The notes below the pieces were generated by a model. It was not told the DNA's origin, made no database searches, and saw only the letters and a list, made by a program, of their open reading frames with translations. This document shows, in pieces, positions 48,338 to 60,121 of a stretch of DNA of 64,000 bases; positions within the stretch are counted from its first letter, which is position 1; every line of letters begins with the position of its first letter. This stretch comes from Phanerochaete sordida (lineage: Eukaryota; Basidiomycota; Agaricomycetes; Polyporales; Phanerochaetaceae): contig LC707859.1 of assembly GCA_019973155.2 (NCBI GenBank), positions 62,001 through 126,000 on the forward strand, read 5' to 3'. Position numbers and translations under genes: made by a program.

Positions 48338-48621
48338 CTTGTCTAAAAAGAGTCAAAAGAAAAAATGTAGGGCCTTCCTTAAGTAAAATTAAAAATTTTA
48401 ACTTTAAATAATTAACTATATGCTAAAATATTTAAAATCTTGAATACTTTTTTCTAGTAAAGTAAAAATTTTAAGTTTAATTGTATAAATTAGCAGGGGA
48501 CTAAATTAAAAATAAACCCTCAGAGACTTTACGTTAATCGTAAAAAAAAAAACTGAAGATAAAGTCCATTAAATAAATATTCTATTTTAGCTTTTTTTAA
48601 GTTATAGGATATTTATATAAG
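47573..48621 (+). other. nad5 intron 4, group I, with intact HEG
   Basis: 1049 bp, ends in G48621. Core after the HEG: AACTATATGCTAAAATATTT (48413), AATTAGCAGGGGACTAAATT (48488), CCCTCAGAGACTTTACGTTAA (48519), GATAAAGTCC (48557). Confidence 0.85.
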
Positions 48622-49890
48622 CCTACACCTGTTTCAGCTTTAATTCATGCGGCCACACTAGTTACGGCAGGATTGTATTTGTTAGTTAGATCTTCACCAA
48701 TACTAGAATATAGTAGTACTGCGCTATTAGTTATAACACTTGTAGGGGCTTCTACAGCTTTTTTTGCGGCAACTTGTGGTCTAGTACAAAATGATTTAAA
48801 AAGAATTATTGCATTCAGTACTATTTCTCAATTAGGTTATATGGTCATGGCAGTAGGTCTTTCACAATATAATGTAGCTTTAATGCATGTTGTAAACCAC
48901 GCATTTTTTAAAGCCCTATTATTCCTAGGTGCCGGTGCAGTAATCCATAGTTTTGCTGATCAACAAGATGTTAGAAAAATGGGAGGTTTAGTTAACTTTT
49001 TACCATTTACTTATACAGCAATGTTAGTAGGTTCACTTTCACTATTAGCTACTCCTTTTTTAACTGGTTTTTATTCTAAAGATCTAATCATAGAATTAGC
49101 TTATGGACAATACAGCTTTAGTGGTACATATGCTTATATTCTAGGGAGCATAACTGCAGGTCTAACTGCTTTTTATTCATTTAGATTAATTTCATTAGTA
49201 TTCTTAACAGTACCTAATGGTCCTAAAACATCTTATTTAAATTCTCATGAAGCAAATTTAGCCGTTATTATACCTTTGTTTATACTAGCTTTATTTAGTA
49301 TATTATTTGGATATTTTGCTTCGGATATTTTTGTTGGTGTAGGTTCTGATTTCTTTGGTAACTCCCTATTTATCCACCCTAATAATGTCAATTTAATAGA
49401 AGCTGAATTTAGTTTACCTTTATTAATTAAATTATTACCAGCGATATTAAGTTTATTGGGTGCTTTAACTGCTGTCTACTTATATCATTACCAACCTAAT
49501 TTTATAATCAATTTAACTGAAACTTCTTTAGGTAGAGAAATATACACATTTTTAAATGGTAAATATCTGTTCGATGTTGTATATAATAACTATATTATTG
49601 GTGGTGGTTTAAAACTTGGTTATATAATTTCTAAAGTTTTAGATAGAGGTGTGATTGAACTTATAGGTCCTTATGGTTTAGCTAATGTCTTAACTAATAC
49701 TGGTATTAATATTAGTAAATTGGATACAGGTATCGTTACAACTTATGCATTATACATAGTTTTAGCATTGTTAAGTATCATTTTTGTACTATTTAATTCA
49801 TTGTTAATTGAAAATTCTATTTTTGATACAAGACACTTAATTGTATTCTTATTTACACTTATTACTATTACTTTCCCTAGTAAACACTAA
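48622..49890 (+). CDS. nad5: nad5 exon 5
   Basis: 422 codons and TAA. PTPVSALIHAATLVTAGLYL continues MEG; then KRIIAFSTISQLGYMVMAVG, VNHAFFKALLFLGAGAVIHS and the long C-terminal helices. Completes ND5. Confidence 0.96.
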   Translation, partial: PTPVSALIHAATLVTAGLYLLVRSSPILEYSSTALLVITLVGASTAFFAATCGLVQNDLKRIIAFSTISQLGYMVMAVGLSQYNVALMHVVNHAFFKALLFLGAGAVIHSFADQQDVRKMGGLVNFLPFTYTAMLVGSLSLLATPFLTGFYSKDLIIELAYGQYSFSGTYAYILGSITAGLTAFYSFRLISLVFLTVPNGPKTSYLNSHEANLAVIIPLFILALFSILFGYFASDIFVGVGSDFFGNSLFIHPNNVNLIEAEFSLPLLIKLLPAILSLLGALTAVYLYHYQPNFIINLTETSLGREIYTFLNGKYLFDVVYNNYIIGGGLKLGYIISKVLDRGVIELIGPYGLANVLTNTGINISKLDTGIVTTYALYIVLALLSIIFVLFNSLLIENSIFDTRHLIVFLFTLITITFPSKH

Positions 49891-51395
49891 TTTTTAGACT
49901 TATTTTTTTTCCCCCTTTGCCTCTGTGCGCTAGCGCTTAAAAAAAAATTATAAATAGTTACAAGTAACTATTTATAATTTTTTTAACTAATAAAATTTTT
50001 GCGGGCTAAAAAAAAATTTATAAATAGTTACTTTGTAACTATTTAATAAATTTTTTTAACTCCTGCCGTAGTCGTAGCGTCCTTAAAAAAAATTATAAAT
50101 AGTTACAAGTAACTATTTATAATTTTTTTAACTAGCGCTTGACTTTAAAAAATAATTGTTATCAAAGATAACTATTATTTTTTTTAACCGATATATAAAA
50201 ATTTTATAAGCGCAGAGCAGTGCAGTGATATTACTAACTTATTCATTTTATATTACTTTAGTTTAGTTTCTTTTCCTATTCTTATATTTCGCTAGTTTGC
50301 TACAAGATTAAATATTTTATTTATATGTCCTCGGTTATCTTATTAGTTTTAAGAATTATAAATAAAATATTCAACTGAAAACTTAATAAAATTAATTTTC
50401 TAATAGTAAATCAACTAGATACTGGCAAAAATTTTTTTAATGTCTATCCTTTTGGAATTTTGATTACTTTAATTGTGGCTATTTATTATTATTGGGTTTG
50501 CTTTGCAAACTACCAGTCCTCAACGTCTAATTAATTATATCTTGTCTGTCTGAGACCGCTACCGCTTTGTGATCTTTGATCGTGGCCGCGAGATCAAAGA
50601 TCAGACTCTTCGCTGCTCTTCGCTGCTACCGCTTAAGCGAGTGAAGAAGCAGAGCAGCGAAGAAGCAGTTAAAAAAATTATAAATAGTTACTTGTAACTA
50701 TTTATAATTTTTTTTTAGTTAATAAAATTTTTATATTTATTGATAGCCTTAAAAAAATGATAAATTTTTTTTAGGGTAGCGCTTGATACCCGACTGCTTC
50801 AGCGCGAGCTTCGTTGAATGTTAAGTTAAAAAACTTACAATGGTCAAAAGATGGACTTAATAAAATTAACAGATATCTGTTGAAGGATTAACCTACTTGG
50901 AAAATTCCTTAATGAAATATTATTTACCTAAGCCCCCTTTTTTTCAACTTTTTTGATATTTAATAACTACTCTACCCTTTTTAACTAGTTAAGCTAGAAT
51001 TACGGTAGATTTAATTTTCCCTAAACCCTTAGATCTGCTTAATCTCAGCTTCAATTTTTAATTTCTTTGAGTAAATAACGGACGCTAGTAAGCGGCATTT
51101 TTTTATCTTATCAGCTTAGTCGTTAATTTAAGCTAGTTAGATGATTAAATTTAAAAGTTAAAACTTAAATACTTAAGCTAGGTAAATCAAAATTTATTTG
51201 TGTACCTAAAGAAAGACTCAAATTTAAAAGGACTAAGAAGACTCAGCTAAACCTAAGTAAAGCCTCTTAAGAACAATAAACACCTCCAAATTAAGATACA
51301 ATATCTAAAAAAAAAGATATCTCATTATAATACAGTACATAATGGCCTTTGGTTTAATTAATTTATAACTTAAACAAATATTAAACTTAAAAGAG
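49891..51395 (+). repeat. Intergenic nad5 to trnH
   Basis: Inverted composite module at 49936-50206 (palindrome, GCGGGCT, asymmetric variant, GC linker, palindrome, TTATCAAAGATAACTATTAT hairpin), a palindrome at about 50670-50715, and GC blocks to 50640. 50820-51330 is moderately structured sequence with no repeats and no ORF; function not recognised. Confidence 0.65.
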
Positions 51396-51467
51396 GTAGA
51401 ATTAGTTCAATTGGCAGAATGACGTTTTGTGGCAACGATGAAAAGAGTTCGAGTCTCTTATTTTACC
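51396..51467 (+). tRNA. trnH: tRNA-His (GUG)
   Basis: Acceptor GTAGAAT pairs with ATTTTAC, with an extra G at 51395 opposite C51467 as in tRNA-His. D arm GTTC/GAAT, anticodon loop TTGTGGC region gives GTG, T loop TTCGAGT. Confidence 0.88.
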
Positions 51468-53018
51468 CATTAGCCCCATTAATTCAAATGACAAGAAAAA
51501 GATAATCACTAAATGCGCCCATAAGTAACTCTTCCCTTGCTCTGCGAAGCAGCGAAGCGATGCTTAGTTTCTCCACCCTCTCCTCTGTTATCTGTTATCT
51601 CGCGGCCAAGCAAAGCGGTGCCCGATCTTTTATAAGGGCTACGCCAGCAAACAAACAAAAAATTATAAAGAGTTACAAGTAATTCTTTATAATTTTGTTA
51701 GCCTACGGCTTAGCGCTTGGCCTTACGGTTAAATTTTTAACCCTTAAAATTTTTATTAGATCAAAGATCAAAGCGGTGCCTTAAAAAATTATAATTAAAT
51801 TATCCTTTTTTGTAGGGAAGGGGTCTAAGAAAGCGGTATCAGGCTGCAGCAAACTAGTCTTATAAACTATAATCCCCTAAGTTTTTCAGGTTTGTTACTA
51901 TTTGGGGGCGCTTTCTGCGATTATCTTTTTTTGCTTCGGCTTCGCTCTGAAAAGTTATAATTGCAAACTAATTTTTCACTATTAAAAGAGAGTTATGATG
52001 TCTAAAAACTGTAATTTTACCTTTATTGGCATCTAGGTAAAATCCTGTCAAGGTTTTAAGTAAATATGAGAAATATCTTAATAGAGCAGTTAAAATTGTG
52101 GCAATTAAAAAAAAAATATTTATAATTCCCTCCTAAAAAAAAAATATTTATTAAAATAAAGAAAGATTTTATTTTTAATTTCAATTTAATTTATTGATCG
52201 GTTATTCTTAATTAAAATATAATAAATATATCTAACACTTAAGTATGTTTAATATTTATTATTTTGTTAAAAACTGAAATATTTAGTAATTCTAAAAAAA
52301 ACCTATGTTTACTTGTAATTTTTAGCGAAATCTCAGTATACTATAATTTTATATTAGTTATGTTTTTTGCTTTATAACTATCTAAAAAAAATCAAAATTT
52401 ATAAATATACCTCTGTAAAATTTTTGTTGATCTTTTATCCTTTAATCAAATTTATATATAAATTTTTTTAATAAGGTAAATTTATTTTTTTAGTAAAATA
52501 TCGTTTTACTAGCACTAATATACAAAATTATAGTTTAAACTTTAATGATCCTTAAGACAATATTTCTAACTCACAACCAACCCCCTCCTTAAAATTTAAA
52601 AGGTTTTCTGTCTTAATCCTTAAAAATTCATTTACCTCACTGCACTGCAGATCTTTTATCTTATTCTCCAAATTTTTAGATCAATCTCCGGGGCTAAATA
52701 AAAATTTTTAAAAAAAATTTATAAATAGTTACTTTGTAACTATTTAATAAATTTTTTTAAGAAAAAAAATTTATATTTAGCAACGCTCAAAGATGTCTAG
52801 GATCAAAGATGTCGCTCTGATCTTTTATCTCTGATACCGACCGCTTAAGCGACAAGCGACGATCTCTTGCTGCCTTCGACCGCTTGCGCGACTAAAGCAG
52901 CCTAGGCTTATCAAATTTTTATATAAATTGCTTAAAATTTTATTAGTAGCGGATAACAGATAACTAATAAAAGAGAGAATAATTATATTTTAGTTTATCC
53001 TTTAAGAAAACAAATTTA
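51468..53018 (+). repeat. Intergenic trnH to trnM
   Basis: A diverged palindrome at about 51657-51700 (arms TTATAAAGAGTTAC and GTAATTCTTTATAA), an asymmetric variant at about 52712-52760, GC blocks at 51540-51640 and 52780-52900, AT-rich elsewhere. No gene. Confidence 0.65.
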
Positions 53019-53091
53019 AAGACTGTAGCATAATTGGTAATGCGTTCCGCTCATAATGGAACAGATTATGGTTCAAGTCCATGCGGTCTTA
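53019..53091 (+). tRNA. trnM: tRNA-Met (CAU), second copy
   Basis: Acceptor AAGACTG pairs with CGGTCTT, D arm GCAT/ATGC, anticodon arm TTCCG CTCATAA TGGAA with CAT, T loop TTCAAGT, discriminator A. Different in sequence from the tRNA at 25963, so the two are probably initiator and elongator. Confidence 0.9.
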
Positions 53092-54135
53092 CATTTTTTT
53101 AAGATAAATCAAAACTAAAATTGCTCTCCTTAGCCTGCTAAATAAAAAAAAAAATTTTTTTATATTTAATCCTTAAATAAAAATTTTATATTTATGATGC
53201 TTTGTGATACCCTAAAAAAAAATTATAAATAGTTACAAGTAACTATTTATAATTTTTTTTAACTGCTTTGCTACGCTTCGTTGCTGCGCTTGGCCTTACG
53301 GATAAATTTTATCAGCGCTAGCGCTGATCTTTTATCTCTGATACCGACCGCTTAAGCGACAAGCGACGATCTCTTGCTGCCTTCGACCGCTTGCGCGACT
53401 AAAGCAGCTTAGGCTTATCAAATTTTTATTTAGCCCCGATATTTAATCAAATTTTTATTTAGCCCTTCGTAGATAAGCAAAAATTTTATTAGTAACGGTA
53501 GCATCAATAAATACTAACAAATTTGATTAGTTAGTGATAAATTTTTTAAGGCAAGGGCTTAATATTTTCTGTTTTAAATAAAATTTTTTAAGGCTGAAGA
53601 TATATTTAGTTTTTATAGCTCTTGTTTTTTTTTATCTGGTGCTCAAACTTCTCCCACTTACAAAATTTGATTACTGCTACCCTTGATCAAAGATAAGACT
53701 TATAAAAATTTTATAAGATCTAAGATCAGCAGTTCAAAAAATTATAAATAGTTACAAGTAACTATTTATAATTTTTTAGCCTACGAAAGTGGCCAAATTG
53801 ATATTTAGTGTACGGCGTAGGCTCTAATAAAATTAGGATATTTGCAGATTCATTTTTTTATTGCACTGTTCAGTTAGTAAGTAATGCGTAGCTTTTGTTT
53901 TGTTTTAGGGTTAATTTTATTAAACTTAAATCGTTTATTCTCCCCACTAATAAAATTAATTTTGACTATCGGGGCTAAATAAAAATTTTATAACCACGGC
54001 CAAAAAAAATAAAATAAAATAAAAAAAAAATTTTTAAATATAAATATAAAAGAGACAGTAAATATTGCAATAAGCAAATATAATACGACATAATAATATG
54101 GTTTATACATAATCTATTTTATGTCTAATTTTTTA
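53092..54135 (+). repeat. Intergenic trnM to rns
   Basis: Palindromes at about 53220-53263 and 53735-53778, a GC block at 53320-53410 nearly identical to 52795-52915 (GATCTTTTATCTCTGATACC, GACCGCTTAAGCGACAAGCG), an AT-rich rns leader. No gene. Confidence 0.65.
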
Positions 54136-55893
54136 TAGAATTTAATTTTGGTTCCGATTGAACGTTTTTCAGTAGTTTAAGACATGCAAATCTTTTTTTC
54201 TCGAAAAATATTAGAGAAAAAGGTGTAAAGGTGAGTATAATAAATAAGATACCCTAAAGTCTTCATAAATCGGGGATATTTCTTAAAATAGTTATTAATA
54301 AATTATATAAAAATTAAATTTTAATTTTTATTAGGGTATTAATAATAAGAAAAGTAAAAAATAAGCTATTTTTATTAAGAAAGGAAATTTTCCGCTTTAG
54401 GATTCTATTTATTTGGATTAGGTTGTTGGTAGGGTAAAGGCCTACCAAGCCGACAATCTGAAGCTAAGCTTGAAAGAGCCGATGGCCACATTGGGGATGA
54501 AATCTCCCAAGTAGTATTAACTACCAGCAGTCTAGAGTATTAGTCAATGCTCGAAAGAGTGAACTAGCTAACTGAAATCTTTTTTAAGATAAGGTAAAGG
54601 AAAATAATGATACTACTTTACTATTAGTGTCGTCCAATACTGGTGCCAGAAGACTCGGTAACGCCAGAGACGCAAACGTTAGTCATCTTAAACAGGCGTA
54701 AAGGGTTTGTAGGCTGCTTCCAATATTTTGACAATTTGAAATAGCTCATGTTACTGATGATGTAAAGTGCATATGAATTTAAAAATAAAGTGAAGATAGA
54801 ATCAAAAAGAGGTTAATATAATACTTAGAGTAGTGTTTCAATCCGTAAATACTAAGTAGAATACTAGGAGCGAAGGCTGTTAACCATTAATGATTGACGC
54901 TGAGGAACGAAGGTTAGGATAGGAAATAGGATTAGAGACCCATGAACCCCTCACTGTAAACGATGAATGGTAGTTATCAGAATAATAACTGGTTTCGAGG
55001 TTAACGCGTTGACCATTCCGCCTTGTGAGTACGATTGCAAAATTGAAAACAAAAAAATTAGTCGGTCTCGAAGCAAACGAAGTGAAGCATGTTGTTTAAT
55101 ACGATAATCCGCGTAAAATCTTACCAGTCCTTGTATAAAAATTATAGTTTTTAAATTATTAGAAATTATAAGGAGTATTTTTTGCTTCAATACAGGTGTT
55201 GCATGGCTGTCGTCAGTCCGTATCGTAAGAAGTTAGGTTAACTCCACAAACGGACGAAATCCCTGTTGTTAATTTAAACTTAACAAATAAATGGTTCTGA
55301 TAGAGGGCCATTTTGGGGCGAAGACAAGTCGTTATGGTCCTCATGGACTGGGCTATAGACGTGCCACAACAACTTTTACAAAGTGATGCAATACCCTCTC
55401 GTAATTAATCTTAAAGAAATTAGGTTATATTACTAACTGCTTTAAAAATAATAAGTATTAAAATCTAATAGATTAATAGTACTAACTATTGCAAAATAGT
55501 CATTACTGGGAAATAAGGTGGAGCTAATCATTAAAGAAAGTTAATTTACTAAAATATGCCTGATTGTCACCTGAAATTCGGTGGCATGAAGCAGGAATTT
55601 CGAGTAATCGTTGATCATTACGCAACGGTGAAGTTTCAAATTCGTGATGAACTAACTGTCTGTCGCTGGGGAGGAGCTTATATTGATGGAAATTGCGGTA
55701 TGACTAATGTTTTACATAGGTTATAGTTTTAAGCTAAATTATAGTCAATTATATATCCTTTTTAGAATTAATCCAATTAATCTAATCTCAAGGTAAAACA
55801 CCTATGTTAAGGTTACCGGCTTCAGTCAAGTCAGTTGAGTAACATCTCAAAAGTCATAGCAAGGTAGCTGTACTGGAAGGTGTAGCTGGAAAA
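54136..55893 (+). rRNA. rns: Small-subunit ribosomal RNA
   Basis: About 1.76 kb, uninterrupted. Landmarks: CCGATTGAACG and AAGACATGCAAATC at the 5' end, the 530 loop (GGTGCCAGAAGACTCGGTAA, 54640), the 790 loop (GGATTAGAGACCC, 54930), ACGCGTTGACCATTCCGCCT (900 region, 55003), GAAGCATGTTGTTTAATACG (960), GTTGCATGGCTGTCGTCAG (1050), the decoding site AGTAATCGTTGATCATTACG (55602), and AGGTAGCTGTACTGGAAGGT near the 3' end. No anti-Shine-Dalgarno is present. Ends are approximate (about 10-20 bp). Confidence 0.93.
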
Positions 55894-56680
55894 TAAAACA
55901 AAAAAACCCCCTATTTTTTCCAGTGGCTGCAAAATAAAAATTGTTTGTGATGCTCTGTTATCTTTTGCTTTGCTTTGCTGATGCTTTAGCTTCGCGCAAG
56001 CGGATGCTTTGCTTTGCTGCGCAAGCAGTTAAAAAAATTATAAATAGTTACTTGTAACTATTTATAATTTTTTTTTAGCGTAGCCATGCGCAAGCCGATA
56101 AAAGATCAAAGCCAAGCCAGAGGCAGGCAGTTAAAAAAATTATAAATAGTTACTTGTAACTATTTATAATTTTTTTTTAGCAAAGCAACAATAAATATAA
56201 AAATTTATCGCTTGCTTCGCTTGCGCAGCAAGCGTTGCTGTGATACCGCTTTGCTGCTCTCTGGCTACGCCCTAGCACCGCTTGCGCACAGTCGCGCAAG
56301 CGGTCGAAGGCGGCCTTCGGATGCTTGCTTCTCTGGGTATAAAATTTTATATATCGGTTAAAAAAAATAATAGTTATCTTTGATAACAATTATTTTTTAA
56401 AGACAGCGCTAGTTAAAAAAATTATAAATAGTTACTTGTAACTATTTATAATTTTTTTTTAGCGAAGCGATGCTTTGCTTTGCCTTCGCTCGCTTAAGCG
56501 GTAGCAGCGCAAGCAAGCATCCGGCTCGCTGCTCTCGCGAAGCGGTGCGGAGCAGAGCATCAGGAACGGAGCGCTGCGTTTTTATAAGGCTGCGCACAAA
56601 GACCGTAGGCCTAAAAAAATTAGATTATAATTTTTTAAGGGGAGAAATAACAATATTTTTTTTATTAAACATAAAAAGGA
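55894..56680 (+). repeat. Intergenic rns to trnV
   Basis: Palindromes at about 56030-56075, 56137-56180 and 56412-56458, a TTATCTTTGATAACAA hairpin at about 56355-56398, GC blocks including GCAAGCGGTCGAAGGCGGCC (56295) that recurs near 15620 and 61210. No gene. Confidence 0.7.
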
Positions 56681-56751
56681 AGGAGTTTAGCTGAGTGGTT
56701 TAGCAACAATTTTACACATTGTAGACAGGGGTTCGAATCCCTTACCTCTTA
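56681..56751 (+). tRNA. trnV: tRNA-Val (UAC)
   Basis: Acceptor AGGAGTT pairs with ACCTCTT (one mismatch), anticodon stem ACAAT/ATTGT with loop TTTACAC giving TAC, T loop TTCGAAT, discriminator A. Confidence 0.88.
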
Positions 56752-57080
56752 TTACATTTAACTTATTTTTTTTTTACGGGTTTAAGGAATTAAAAACGCA
56801 AGCGCATAATAAAAAAAAATTTTTGTTTTTATTTTTCCTACAACGCACAGGGTGCTGCACAGGGTGCACTATCACATTATTAAGGGATCAGAATGTCTTA
56901 TTCCCTTTTTTAATAAATATAAATGCATATTAAGCAAAACTTTCTTTATTCTAAATTTAAGCTTAAACTTAAATAACACAAAACAAAAAACAAAAAAATT
57001 TTTTTTTAGTCTGTTAATTGCTATAGTCTCTTTATGATAGAACCGACGTCTTTAATAAACAGGAATCTATTTAATTTATA
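56752..57080 (+). other. Spacer trnV to trnL
   Basis: AT-rich, with A and T runs and a short GC patch (ACGCACAGGGTGCTGCACAG, 56843). Nothing else recognised. Confidence 0.5.
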
Positions 57081-57165
57081 ACGAGTGTGCCGAAATGGTA
57101 GCCGGGTGACTTTTAGGAAGTTATGATAATAAACAATCGTAAGAGTTCAAATCTCTTTACTCGTA
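57081..57165 (+). tRNA. trnL: tRNA-Leu (UAG)
   Basis: Acceptor ACGAGTG pairs with TACTCGT, anticodon stem TGACT/AGTTA with loop TTTAGGA giving TAG, long variable arm, T loop TTCAAAT. 85 nt. Confidence 0.92.
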
Positions 57166-57380
57166 AGCGGTTATATGTTACAAAAAAAAATTTTTTATAA
57201 TAGAATTATAAATTTTTAAATTTTTATAAGCCTTGGCTGTGCGCTTATAAAAATTTTATATTTAATCAAATTTGTATAAGCGCTCTAATTCAAGCGCATA
57301 AACATTTTTTTTTAAGCAAAGGATTCAATTGTTTTGTTTAAAGCAAACTAACTCATATTAAGGGTAATTAATAAATTTAA

Positions 57381-57451
57381 TGTTCTTAAGCGAATGGTGA
57401 GCAATTTGTCTTCGAAACAAATTTTTATTGGTTCGAGTCCAATAGGAACAA
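57381..57451 (+). tRNA. trnR: tRNA-Arg (UCG)
   Basis: Acceptor TGTTCTT pairs with AGGAACA, anticodon stem ATTTGT/ACAAAT with loop CTTCGAA giving TCG, T loop TTCGAGT, discriminator A. Confidence 0.92.
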
Positions 57452-58771
57452 ATTGTTAAAAAAAAAATTTTTTTTTTTTAACCCCCTTGCTGCTAAATAA
57501 AAATTTTATATTAAATAAAATTTTTATAAGCCACTAATAAAATATAATTTTGATATCAAAATTTTATTTTATCAGGCAAAGGCTAAAATAAGCTAAAAAA
57601 ATTTAAATAAAAAGGTGGCAAATTTTATAATTATTTACTTGCTTTCCCTCCCCTAATAAAATTTTGATCTAAATATAAAAATTTTATAAGACACGGCCAA
57701 AATTTGAAATTTAAATACCAAAAATGTCAAGTATTAATTTCAAGGCTAATTAAGCATAGCCCCTTAAATTATTTAAAATTTTCTAATTAGCTATTGTACT
57801 TTAACTATTAATATAAATATTTAAATTATTTTTTATTAACATTTATATATTAAAACGTATGTATATTAATAAATAAGTGTTTAGTTAAATGACTAATTTT
57901 TATTAGTCTTAGTACTTAGAGTATTTCGTATAAATTATTAACCATCATTAGTATTATTTTTGTAACTTATTTTATTCAATGTAGAAATAAGATCGTATCA
58001 ATTCCTATTATAGGATTAAATTTTTTTATAAAAAAGAATATATAGTGATAATTTTTAAGATTGTCACTAGGTATTTATCGCTTTGATCTTTTGCTTCGAC
58101 CGCTTGCAAAAAAAAAAATTATAAATAGTTACAAGTAACTATTTATAATTTTTTTAACTAGCGTAGCCCTTGATGCTCTGCTTTGCTGATGCTTTAGCTT
58201 CGCGCAAGCGGTGCTAGCGACGCTAGAGCAGCGCTAGCAGAGCGCTGCAACGAAGCGAAGCAGTCGCAGCAACGATCAAAGATCACAAAGCGGTATCACA
58301 GAGCATCAGAAAGTTAAATTCACAAATTAAGAGATTTATTTGTAATAGAACGCTCTCTAGTAAAAAAAAAAAATAATCTATGTATTGTAGTTTTGATGAA
58401 ACTAGATTTTGCAAATAGGAATTAACTACGGTCCAAAGCAAGAAAAAGTAAGTAAACAAAAAATACAAATATCATTTCAAAACAAAGCTCCAGCCTCTGA
58501 TTACTGCTGATACCGCTTTGTGATCTTTTGCTTCGCTTCTCTTGGTTTGCTGATGCATCAGCTTCTTCGCTGCTCTGCTTTGCCTTCGCTCTGATCTTCG
58601 ATCGTTAAGCGGTAGCAGCGAAGAAGCAGTTAAAAAAATTATAAATAGTTACTTGTAACTATTTATAATTTTTTTTTTAGCGAAGACTAAAGCATCAGAG
58701 CGAAGCAAAACCAAACGTACAGCACAGGGGTATCTAAATAGGAGAGATATTATAAAATAAAAATTTTATCT
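57452..58771 (+). repeat. Intergenic trnR to rps3
   Basis: AT hairpins at 57480-57570, a palindrome at about 58110-58155, GC blocks at 58160-58310 and 58505-58620, another palindrome at about 58630-58675. 57720-58080 is AT-rich with no recognised feature. No gene. Confidence 0.65.
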
Positions 58772-60121
58772 ATGGAACAATTACAAATATTAAAAATAAA
58801 AGGTCAAAACCTAAAATATAATACCAACAATAAATTAGAGCCTTTTTACTCAAGAATACTACATAACAAAGTAGATTTAAATGAGTATAAAACAAAAGTA
58901 GACTTAGAACTTAAATCTATATTGGGTAAGGTCAAAAAAGAAAAAAGTTTAAAATTAAGAGTATTAGATATAACAAAATTTACAAACAAAATAAAAAAAT
59001 TATCTTCAAACAAAATATTAAATAATGGTCAAATTATTAAAGCCGTGAAACTTCAAACACCTATTAAATCTAAAGTGGTTGTAAATGCTGTAAATACAGA
59101 TAAAGTAGTACAACAATCTCAAGTTTCAGCAGTTTCTGCAAAAAGCAATACTACTAACCCTATCTTAAAAATAATCCTTTCAACCCTAAAAGCGCAACAC
59201 AGTAATCACAGTGTACAACCAAAAAAATCTAATTTGGCCGTGGCTGCTCTAGCTAAGTGGAGAGAATTAGAATCTGTCTCAGGGAACGCCTCCTCAAAAA
59301 TCAAGGGTATAAAAAAATTATCTTATTCATTACAAAAATTTCAAAAATCATTAACAGGTAAATATATTCGAGCAATTACTAAAATTGAACCTGAAATTTC
59401 TCAATTTCAAAATATTGTATATAATTTTAACAATAATAAAAAAAAATTTAAAATAAATTCTATTTTAGAAAATTCATTTTTTAGTTTGAAAAGTTTAATC
59501 GGTACACCGGTTTTAGAAATTACACCTAATAATATTACTATTAATTTATTCTATTATTTAAAAAAATTAACCAGAAGAAGACATTATATGATTCAACGAT
59601 CTCTTTTAAGGGGAAAAAAATCTCTAGCTAAATCTATGTTATTAAGAAGAAGAATAAAACTACTTAATTTTAACTATTTAAAATCTTTAATATTTTTTTT
59701 AAGTAAAAAATTCAATAAACCAATTACACTTGATTTAACTAGACTATTTCATCCTTCTTTAGATAGTAAAATATCTGCTAATGCTTTAGGATTATTAGCT
59801 AATAAATTACTAATGAGGTATTTAAAACTTTCAAATTTCTTTTTAAATTCAGCTAAAGTTGTAAAACCTACAAAAATTAAAAAATTATTATCTGACAAAT
59901 TCAGTAAAACAAATAAACTTGGTGTACTTACTGGAATTAATCTTAAAAAAGGAGGTAGATTATTAACACAACCTATTATACCAAGATTAACCACTAAAAT
60001 AATGCAAAAAGGTAGCATAAAAAGAGGTAATACTGATATTGTAACTACTTCTAGATTTACTGGGAAAAATAAGAGAGGTGCCTTTAGTATCACTGTTACT
60101 ATGGGTTATAAATTTTTTTAA
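58772..60121 (+). CDS. rps3: rps3, mitochondrial ribosomal protein S3
   Basis: 449 codons, strongly Lys/Arg/Asn-rich, no membrane segment. The C-terminal half has the features of fungal mitochondrial uS3: VLEITPNNITINLFYYLKKL, the PITLDLTRLFHPSLDSKISA region (cf. LxLxRLxxPxxxS in relatives), GGRLLTQPIIPRLTTK and a terminal TSRFTGKNKRGAFSITVTMG. The first 220 residues are poorly conserved, as is usual; residues 150-180 (Ala/Ser-rich, higher GC) may include an old repeat insertion. It is a separate gene rather than intron-encoded, unlike in most filamentous ascomycetes. Confidence 0.85.
   Translation: MEQLQILKIKGQNLKYNTNNKLEPFYSRILHNKVDLNEYKTKVDLELKSILGKVKKEKSLKLRVLDITKFTNKIKKLSSNKILNNGQIIKAVKLQTPIKSKVVVNAVNTDKVVQQSQVSAVSAKSNTTNPILKIILSTLKAQHSNHSVQPKKSNLAVAALAKWRELESVSGNASSKIKGIKKLSYSLQKFQKSLTGKYIRAITKIEPEISQFQNIVYNFNNNKKKFKINSILENSFFSLKSLIGTPVLEITPNNITINLFYYLKKLTRRRHYMIQRSLLRGKKSLAKSMLLRRRIKLLNFNYLKSLIFFLSKKFNKPITLDLTRLFHPSLDSKISANALGLLANKLLMRYLKLSNFFLNSAKVVKPTKIKKLLSDKFSKTNKLGVLTGINLKKGGRLLTQPIIPRLTTKIMQKGSIKRGNTDIVTTSRFTGKNKRGAFSITVTMGYKFF

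Noticed and set aside
54951..55190. 79-aa frame on the minus strand
   Set aside because: It lies antisense inside rns, whose conserved landmarks are clear on the plus strand.
56470..56694. 74-aa frame, and the minus-strand frame at 56177-56389
   Set aside because: Both are translations of GC-rich repeat blocks; the first runs into trnV.
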